Below are positions 1 to 3,861 of a stretch of 6,199 nucleotides of DNA, piece by piece. Source of the DNA: Paracoccaceae bacterium (GTDB taxonomy: Bacteria; Pseudomonadota; Alphaproteobacteria; Rhodobacterales; Rhodobacteraceae); assembly GCA_026997055.1 (NCBI GenBank), contig JALWJU010000184.1, positions 1 to 6,199 of the forward strand, given 5' to 3'. The position numbers were made by a program, and so were the translations under genes. A model generated the notes under the pieces. The model did no database searches and was not told the DNA's origin. It was given only the letters and a program-made list of their open reading frames with translations. Positions within the stretch are counted from its first letter, which is position 1. Each line of letters opens with the position of its first letter.

Positions 1-92
1 TTGCGGCACGCACCGATTGCATCTTCTGATCCGATATGGGCTATACCTGTCACGGGAATGGCCCATATCGTCATCAATCCGGGAGCGCGCGC
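1..92 (+). other. Left-edge leader, possible end of an upstream gene
   Basis: This stretch precedes the first complete gene and cannot be assigned. Two readings are possible. One plus-strand frame (3-29) ends at a TGA at 27-29 and would leave a 63-base spacer holding the inverted repeat at 32-70. Another frame is open from base 1 to a TGA at 94-96, which would overlap the next gene's start as ATGA. The second reading has weak GC bias at third positions, unlike the genes to the right, and would put a perfect 10-bp inverted repeat inside coding sequence. I therefore favour the first. Neither C-terminal peptide is recognisable. A very weak promoter-like pair (TTGCAT at 17-22, TATACC at 42-47, spacer 19) is also present but not convincing. 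Confidence 0.3.
32..70. repeat. Perfect 10-bp inverted repeat with 19-base loop
   Basis: CGATATGGGC at 32-41 is the exact reverse complement of GCCCATATCG at 61-70. The right arm ends 22 bases before the ATG at 93. No T-tract follows either arm, so it is not a standard intrinsic terminator. It could be a protein-binding dyad, or an mRNA stem ahead of the TrpD2-like gene that separates it from an upstream gene. Confidence 0.6.
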
Positions 93-1091
93 ATGAAACA
101 ACACCCGTTTTCCAAATTCGTCGCCATTCTTGGCCGCGGCAAGACCAAGCAGCGCCACCTGACGCTGGAGGAAAGCCGCGAGGCGATGGAGATGCTCTTG
201 CGCGGCGAGGCCGAGCGCGAGCAGATCGGCGCTTTTCTCATGCTGCTGCGCCTCAAGGAGGAAGCGCCCGAGGAGATCGCCGGCTTTGCCATCGGCACCC
301 GGGCGACCTTCAGACGCCCCGCCGACCTACCAAAGGTGGATCTCGACTGGTCCTCCTATGCCGGCAAGCGGGTGCAGCTGCCATGGTATATCCTCAGTGC
401 GCTGGCGCTGGTGGGGGCGGGCTACAGGGTGCTGATGCACGGCACCGAAGGCCACACGCCGGGGCGCGTCTATACCCGTGAAGTGCTCGAAAGCCTCGGC
501 GTGCCGATCGCGGGCAGCTTCGAGACCGCCGCCGGGCATATCCGCGCCACGGGCTTCGCCTACATGCCGCTGGAAGTACTGAGCCCGCCGCTCAAGCACA
601 TGATCAACCTGCGCCCGATTCTCGGTCTGCGCAGCCCGGTGCACAGCTTCACCCGGATGCTGAACCCTTTTGACGCGCCGGCGGTGATGGTGGGGATCTT
701 CCATCGAGGATTCATGGACATCCATGCCGGTGCTGCGCGGATCATGGAGATGGAGAGCTTCTCGGTGTTTCGCGGCGATGGCGGCGAGGCCGAGCGCCGG
801 CCCAACAAGCCCACCCAGGTCTGGAACAGCCACGGTGCCGCCGAGCCCGTCGTCGAGACCTGGCCGACCCTTCTCGAGGGCCACGCGCCCAGAGATGAAG
901 AGATGGACATCTCCCGCCTCGCCCGCGTCTGGGCCGGAGAGGCGGACGAATATGGCGAAGCGGCCGTAACCGGCTCCATGGCCATCGCGCTCAGGACCAT
1001 GGGCAAGGCCGACAGCATGGAAGAAGCCGATGCGAAGGCACGCGAGATATGGGCCGCACGCGACCGCGGCCGCATTCCGGCCAGCGCCTGA
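93..1091 (+). CDS. TrpD2/YbiB-like protein (anthranilate phosphoribosyltransferase fold, 'glycosyl transferase family')
   Basis: The 332-residue protein has the nucleoside phosphorylase/anthranilate phosphoribosyltransferase fold. The N-terminal helical part (about 1-75) carries the 'LTLEESREAM...RGEAEREQIGAFLMLLRLKEE' pattern. The core follows with MHGTEG at 115-120 where true TrpD has KHGN, and an 'LRPILGLRSPVHSF...NPF' stretch ending near 193. The GTGGD phosphate-binding loop of true TrpD is replaced by DWSSYAGKR (85-93), as in the TrpD2 branch, so anthranilate phosphoribosyl transfer is unlikely. E. coli YbiB of that branch binds nucleic acids. The ATG at 93 is chosen over one at 36 because GGGA at 81-84 is a reasonable ribosome site and family similarity begins just after it. 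The stop overlaps the dsrN start (TGATG), so the two are almost certainly co-translated. That suggests a role linked to siroheme or siroamide metabolism, but the activity is unknown. No signal peptide is seen; probably cytoplasmic. Confidence 0.85.
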   Translation: MKQHPFSKFVAILGRGKTKQRHLTLEESREAMEMLLRGEAEREQIGAFLMLLRLKEEAPEEIAGFAIGTRATFRRPADLPKVDLDWSSYAGKRVQLPWYILSALALVGAGYRVLMHGTEGHTPGRVYTREVLESLGVPIAGSFETAAGHIRATGFAYMPLEVLSPPLKHMINLRPILGLRSPVHSFTRMLNPFDAPAVMVGIFHRGFMDIHAGAARIMEMESFSVFRGDGGEAERRPNKPTQVWNSHGAAEPVVETWPTLLEGHAPRDEEMDISRLARVWAGEADEYGEAAVTGSMAIALRTMGKADSMEEADAKAREIWAARDRGRIPASA

Positions 1092-2458
1092 TGCAGGCGC
1101 CGCGCTTCCTAATATCCGCCGCGCATAAAAGCTCCGGCAAGACGGTGATCGCCACCGGGCTGGCGGCGGCCCTTGCCGCGCGAGGTGTGGCGCTGGGGAC
1201 GTTCAAGAAGGGGCCGGACTACATAGACCCGATGTGGCTCTCCGCCGCCTCGGGGCAGGCATGTTACAATCTCGACTTCAACACCATGGCGGGCGACGAA
1301 CTCGCTGCGTTCTTCGCCTCGCGCGCCTCGAGCGAGCTGAACCTGATCGAGGCAAACAAGGGCCTCTATGACGGCATGGCGCTGGACGGGAGCGACTCGA
1401 ATGCCGCTCTTGCGCGGCTCCTGTCCCTGCCCGTGGTGCTGGTGATAGATTGCAACGGCATGACCCGTGGCATCGCCCCCCTGCTGGCGGGCTATCAGGC
1501 CTTTGACCCTCAGGTGCATATCGCCGGAGTGATCCTGAACAAGGTCGGCGGTCCGCGCCACGAAGAGAAGCTGCGCGCGGCGGTGGCCGAATACACCGAC
1601 ATCCCGGTAATCGGCGCCGTCTATCGTAACCCGGCGCTGGAGATCGGCGAGCGGCATCTGGGCCTGACCACGCCCGCCGAAAGCGGCGAACTGGCGGCGC
1701 GGATCGCCCGGATCGGCGAGATCGTTGGCGCGTCAGTGGATCTCGACGTGCTGCGGGCCATCGCCGCCAGTGCCCCGCCGCTTGCCCCGCCGCCTGCCGC
1801 TCCCGCAGTCCCCGCGCCGGACCTGCGCATTGCCATCGCCCGCGACCGGGCCTTCGGCTTCTACTATCCGGACGACCTCGAAGCCTTTGCCGCCGCCGGG
1901 GCCGAGCTTGTACCGTTCAGCACATTCACCGACCCGGCCCTGCCGCCGGATATCGACGGGCTGTTCATCGGCGGCGGTTTCCCGGAGATGTTCATCCCGG
2001 AACTTGAGGCCAACAGCGCCCTGCGCGCCGATATCCGCGCGCGGATCGAGAGTGGCCTGCCCGCTTATGCGGAATGCGGCGGGCTCATGTATCTGTGCCG
2101 CTCGATCCGCCATGGCGATATGGTGGGCGATATGGTCGGGGTGATCGAGGCCGATGCGGTGATGCATCCACGCCCGCAGGGCAGGGGCTATGCGGGTTTT
2201 TGTGATTTGCCCGCGCATCCCTGGGGCACGGGCTCGGCGCAGAAGGCGCATGAATTCCACTATGCCCGGCTGGAAAATACCGCCCCCGGCCTGACTTTCG
2301 CCCGCAAGATCACCCGTGGTCACGGGATCGACGGCGCCCATGACGGGGTGCTGGTCCACAATGCGCTCGCTGGCTTCATCCACCTGCGCAGCAGCAGCAG
2401 GCTGCCCTGGGTCAGCGATTTCGTCGCTTTCCTGCGCCGTTGCAAGGCCACCGCCTGA
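1091..2458 (+). CDS. dsrN: DsrN, glutamine-dependent siroheme amidase (CobB/CbiA family)
   Basis: The 455-residue cytoplasmic protein is of cobyrinate a,c-diamide synthase type. The N-terminal ATP-dependent amidoligase domain (about 1-225) has the P-loop SAAHKSSGKT (9-18, Lys17), KKGPDYIDPMW near 39-49, NKGLYDG at 89-95, RHEEK at 156-160 and ERHLGL at 187-192. A Pro/Ala-rich linker (227-244) joins it to a class I glutamine amidotransferase domain. That domain has its nucleophile Cys329 in AECGG, HEFHY at 387-391 and His431 in GFIHLR. The forms 'SAAHKSSGKT', 'PDYIDPMWL', 'NLDFNTM' and 'MTRGIAPLL' resemble DsrN of sulfur oxidizers more than cobalamin CobB, which typically has 'PDYIDPxFH'. DsrN converts siroheme to the siroamide cofactor of DsrAB. 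The start is the ATG sharing its A with the stop of the preceding gene; an in-frame ATG at 1049 lies inside that gene and lacks family similarity. The alternative is CobB/CbiA for cobalamin synthesis, less likely with tusA, dsrE2 and soeA nearby. Confidence 0.88.
   Translation: MQAPRFLISAAHKSSGKTVIATGLAAALAARGVALGTFKKGPDYIDPMWLSAASGQACYNLDFNTMAGDELAAFFASRASSELNLIEANKGLYDGMALDGSDSNAALARLLSLPVVLVIDCNGMTRGIAPLLAGYQAFDPQVHIAGVILNKVGGPRHEEKLRAAVAEYTDIPVIGAVYRNPALEIGERHLGLTTPAESGELAARIARIGEIVGASVDLDVLRAIAASAPPLAPPPAAPAVPAPDLRIAIARDRAFGFYYPDDLEAFAAAGAELVPFSTFTDPALPPDIDGLFIGGGFPEMFIPELEANSALRADIRARIESGLPAYAECGGLMYLCRSIRHGDMVGDMVGVIEADAVMHPRPQGRGYAGFCDLPAHPWGTGSAQKAHEFHYARLENTAPGLTFARKITRGHGIDGAHDGVLVHNALAGFIHLRSSSRLPWVSDFVAFLRRCKATA
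2114..2136 (+). repeat. In-frame 12-base tandem duplication inside dsrN
   Basis: GGCGATATGGT occurs at 2114-2124 and 2126-2136, with a period of 12 bases. It encodes GDMVGDMV, just after the Cys329 region of the amidotransferase domain. Related proteins as I recall them have a single MVG here, so this may be a small recent insertion that keeps the frame. Confidence 0.6.
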
Positions 2459-2478
2459 TCCGGCACGAAAAGGGCACG

Positions 2479-2504
2479 AAAAAGCCCCGCTGCGAGAGCG
2501 GGGC
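2479..2504 (-). terminator. Intrinsic terminator between convergent operons
   Basis: GCCCCGCT (2484-2491) and AGCGGGGC (2497-2504) form a perfect 8-bp GC-rich stem with a 5-base loop. Read on the minus strand, the stem is followed by five T residues (complement of 2479-2483), the classical Rho-independent layout, 24 bases after the tusA stop. On the plus strand it lies 25 bases past the dsrN stop but is followed only by TGTTCGT, so it probably ends dsrN transcripts less efficiently. A single hairpin thus serves both operons. Confidence 0.88.
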
Positions 2505-2528
2505 TGTTCGTCACTCAGGCAAGAGACC

Positions 2529-2753
2529 TCAGGTCTTCTTGATCTCGAACGTATAGACGTCGCCCGCGGTTTCGGACTTCAGCAGTTCGTTGCCGGTCTG
2601 GTTGCAGAATGCGGCGAAGTCGGCCACCGAGCCGGGATCGGTCGAGAGCACTTCGAGCACCTGACCAGCCTGCATCCCCTTCAGGGCCTTCTTGGCTTTG
2701 AGGATCGGCAGCGGGCAGTTCAGCCCCTTTGCGTCGAGAGTTTGGTCGGCCAT
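2529..2753 (-). CDS. tusA: TusA, sulfur carrier protein
   Basis: The 74-residue protein has the complete TusA fold length and the diagnostic LNCPLPILKAKKAL motif. Cys13 of this CPxP motif is the persulfide-carrying residue. A second cysteine, Cys50 in 'DFAAFCNQTGNELL', is as I recall common in TusA of sulfur oxidizers. In these organisms TusA is a cytoplasmic hub that accepts sulfane sulfur and passes it to DsrEFH/DsrC or the sHdr system. In enteric bacteria the same family serves tRNA thiolation. The ATG at 2753 is preceded on its strand by AAGGT (2763-2767) at 9-base spacing. It lies 27 bases downstream of dsrE2 in the same direction, so the two form an operon. The terminator follows. The neighbours favour the sulfur-oxidation role. 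Confidence 0.95.
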   Translation of the reverse strand: MADQTLDAKGLNCPLPILKAKKALKGMQAGQVLEVLSTDPGSVADFAAFCNQTGNELLKSETAGDVYTFEIKKT

Positions 2754-2762
2754 ATGTGTGTT

Positions 2763-2767
2763 ACCTT
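2763..2767 (-). promoter_or_regulatory. Ribosome binding site of tusA
   Basis: AAGGT on the minus strand, 9 bases before the tusA ATG, inside the 27-base gap after dsrE2. It gives tusA its own initiation signal within the dsrE2-tusA transcript. Confidence 0.65.
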
Positions 2768-2780
2768 CTGTTGGTCGGGG

Positions 2781-3278
2781 TTAGATGAAAAGGTTGATAT
2801 CGGATTCGAGCGCACCTTCCATGTAGGTCGCCGCGCCACCGAGCGTGATTCCGTCGATCAGGTCTTTCTGATCCATTTCGAACAGATCCAGCGTCATCTG
2901 GCAGGCGACCATCTTGATATCGCTCTCGATGGCGGCCTCGCGCAGATCGGGGATCGATGCCACGCCCTTTTTCTTGATGAGATTCTTCATCATAGTGGTG
3001 GCCATGCGGTCCACGCCGGGGATGGTCGAGACGATGTTCGGCATCTTCATGTGCATGCCCATCATCGGCATTTCCATGGCCGGATTGCCGAGGGTCGAGA
3101 TCTTGAGGTCCAGGTCCTTCTTCAGCAACTGCAGGCCGTAGAAGGTGAAGAACATGGTCACTTCCACATCCATCGCTGCCGCTGTGGTGCCGAGGATGAA
3201 GGGAGGGTAGGCCCAGTCCAGCGTGCCCTTGGTGATGATGATCGACATTTTCTTCGTGTTATCCGCTGAATCGAGCAC
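2781..3278 (-). CDS. dsrE2: DsrE2, DsrE/DsrF/DsrH-like sulfurtransferase
   Basis: The protein has 165 residues from the GTG chosen here, or 155 from the ATG at 3248. Motifs in order are MSIIITKGTLDWAYPPFILG (11-30), a hydrophobic stretch 'TMFFTFYGLQLL', a methionine-rich segment (about 67-79), and Cys126 in MVACQMTLDLF, the likely sulfur-binding residue. The C terminus is 'GGAATYMEGALESDINLFI'. This is the DsrE2 pattern found beside tusA in sulfur oxidizers, where DsrE2 is thought to exchange persulfide sulfur with TusA and rhodanese. The GTG at 3278 is preferred because GGAGG (3286-3290) sits 7 bases before it, whereas the ATG has only a weak site. The frame stays open far upstream, but that part is intergenic or opposite the regulator. 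No rhodanese gene is seen beside it here. Cytoplasmic or membrane-associated placement cannot be settled. The family call is firm; the exact start is less so. Confidence 0.9.
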   Translation of the reverse strand: MLDSADNTKKMSIIITKGTLDWAYPPFILGTTAAAMDVEVTMFFTFYGLQLLKKDLDLKISTLGNPAMEMPMMGMHMKMPNIVSTIPGVDRMATTMMKNLIKKKGVASIPDLREAAIESDIKMVACQMTLDLFEMDQKDLIDGITLGGAATYMEGALESDINLFI

Positions 3279-3283
3279 GATTC
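3268..3283 (-). promoter_or_regulatory. Small hairpin or dyad covering the dsrE2 GTG start
   Basis: GAATCG (3268-3273) and CGATTC (3278-3283) are perfect 6-bp arms around a 4-base loop. On the minus strand the GTG (3278-3276) begins at the stem base next to the loop, just after the GGAGG ribosome site. In mRNA it could hide the start codon. In DNA it reads GAAT-N8-ATTC, an operator-like dyad. Which role is real, if any, is inference. Confidence 0.4.
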
Positions 3284-3285
3284 TT

Positions 3286-3290
3286 CCTCC
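3286..3290 (-). promoter_or_regulatory. Strong ribosome binding site of dsrE2
   Basis: GGAGG on the minus strand, 7 bases before the GTG at 3278. It is the best Shine-Dalgarno match in the window and decides for the GTG start over the ATG 30 bases further down. Confidence 0.7.
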
Positions 3291-3314
3291 CGTTCCGCTG
3301 TGCCAGACATTTAT

Positions 3315-3343
3315 TTGACTATTGTGATTTTTAAATACAAAAT
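3315..3343 (+). promoter_or_regulatory. Candidate promoter of the ArsR-family regulator
   Basis: TTGACT (3315-3320), 17-base spacer, CAAAAT (3338-3343; 4 of 6 to TATAAT). It lies in the only clearly AT-rich stretch of the window. It would give a leader of about 90 bases before the regulator ATG at 3443. It overlaps the opposite-strand promoter. Confidence 0.5.
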
Positions 3344-3355
3344 GCGTGACGTCAA
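3327..3355 (-). promoter_or_regulatory. Candidate promoter of dsrE2-tusA
   Basis: On the minus strand TTGACG (3355-3350), 17-base spacer, AAAAAT (3332-3327; 4 of 6 to TATAAT). It would start transcription near 3320, giving a leader of about 42 bases before the GTG. It faces and overlaps the plus-strand promoter, so the two would compete for polymerase. Confidence 0.5.
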
Positions 3356-3417
3356 GTAGAGACTGGAACACGGGTTGTTGACTGCGCGGGGATACCTGGC
3401 CGGGCCGACAAGAAGCT

Positions 3418-3442
3418 GAAAACATGGGGGTTTTCCTGAAAA
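3418..3442 (+). promoter_or_regulatory. Three-arm inverted repeat just before the regulator ATG
   Basis: GAAAAC (3418-3423) pairs with GTTTTC (3430-3435) around ATGGGG. The same TTTTC can instead pair with GAAAA (3438-3442) around CT. The two foldings exclude each other. The second ends directly at the ATG at 3443, and the GGGGG that is the only Shine-Dalgarno-like stretch lies partly in the loop of the first. It could be an operator or a translational element of the regulator. Confidence 0.35.
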
Positions 3443-3769
3443 ATGGAAATGACGCATGACGAAATGAGCGAAACGGCCGAGAAGGCCAGCGAGCTTTTGC
3501 GGGTGCTTTCGAATCAGAAAAGGCTGCTGATTCTGTGCAAATTGGGAGAGGGCGAGCACTCGGTTCATCAATTGCAGGAAGCGACCGGGCTGGGCCAGTC
3601 AACCGTAAGCCAGCAGCTGGCCAAGCTGCGCGGCGAGCGCCTGGTAAAGGCGCGGCGCGAGGCGCAGTCGGTCTATTATTCGCTTTCATCCAGAGAAGTG
3701 GAAGCGCTTATCGAAACCCTCTACGGTCTCTACTGCCCCCGCAAATGCAGCGATAACGAAGAGAACTGA
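3443..3769 (+). CDS. ArsR-family transcriptional regulator, SqrR/BigR/sHdrR-like persulfide sensor
   Basis: The 108-residue protein is a complete small winged-helix repressor. 'ASELLRVLSNQKRLLILCKL' (15-34) begins the fold, the recognition helix lies in 'GLGQSTVSQQLAKLR' (49-63), and the wing in 'RREAQSVYYSLSSREV' (71-86). Cys32 and Cys98 are 66 residues apart, the same spacing as Cys41/Cys107 of SqrR and Cys42/Cys108 of BigR, which form a sulfur-bridged link when persulfide is present and release DNA. A third cysteine, Cys102 (CPRKC, 98-102), and an acidic tail follow. Metal-site ArsR motifs such as CVC are absent. In-frame ATGs at 3443, 3449 and 3464 all lack a good ribosome site; the first is kept. 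It is divergent from dsrE2-tusA and followed by soeA after 92 bases, so it probably represses these sulfur-oxidation genes and itself until sulfane sulfur accumulates. Target genes are inference. Confidence 0.9.
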   Translation: MEMTHDEMSETAEKASELLRVLSNQKRLLILCKLGEGEHSVHQLQEATGLGQSTVSQQLAKLRGERLVKARREAQSVYYSLSSREVEALIETLYGLYCPRKCSDNEEN

Positions 3770-3792
3770 CCCACCCTCTGCCGGAGTTCGCG

Positions 3793-3815
3793 GCCCGCCT
3801 CGGACGGGTGCGGGC
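3793..3815. repeat. GC-rich inverted repeat between regulator and soeA
   Basis: GCCCGC (3793-3798) and GCGGGC (3810-3815) form a 6-bp stem with an 11-base loop, 24 bases after the regulator stop. No T-tract follows, so it is not an intrinsic terminator and read-through into soeA is possible. No convincing separate soeA promoter is seen in 3770-3861. Confidence 0.35.
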
Positions 3816-3861
3816 GATGGCGCGCCTTCACGCATGAAATCTGAGAATCACGGTGTAAAGC

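Larger units (their letters stand above)
3315..3355. promoter_or_regulatory. 41-bp nested dyad, candidate operator
   Basis: The sequence reads TTGAC, 7 bases, ATTTT, 7 bases, AAAAT, 7 bases, GTCAA. Both arm pairs are perfect inverted repeats sharing one centre at 3335. The outer arms are also the -35 elements of the two opposed promoters and the inner arms contain their -10 regions. A dimeric repressor such as the adjacent ArsR-family protein could bind here and block both promoters. TGACGTCA at 3347-3354 is a further 8-bp palindrome at the right end. Binding is inference. Confidence 0.45.

Noticed and set aside
2462..2482. Direct repeat GGCACGAAAA, two copies
   Set aside because: Two adjacent 10-base copies with an 11-base period after dsrN; too short and in terminator-flanking sequence, with no sign of a mobile element or CRISPR array.
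2316..3269. A 317-codon plus-strand frame running from the end of dsrN across tusA and dsrE2
   Set aside because: It crosses the terminator hairpin and lies opposite tusA and dsrE2, which have clear motifs and ribosome sites on the minus strand.
3378..3396. A second TTGACT in the regulator leader as a promoter
   Set aside because: At 3378-3383 it matches a -35, but no -10-like sequence lies at 15-19 bases; GATACC is only 7 bases away.
3279..3689. N-terminal extension of dsrE2 up to an ATG at 3689
   Set aside because: The frame is open, but the extra part lies over the divergent promoters and opposite the regulator gene, is not family-like, and the GGAGG-GTG signal at 3290-3276 explains the true start.
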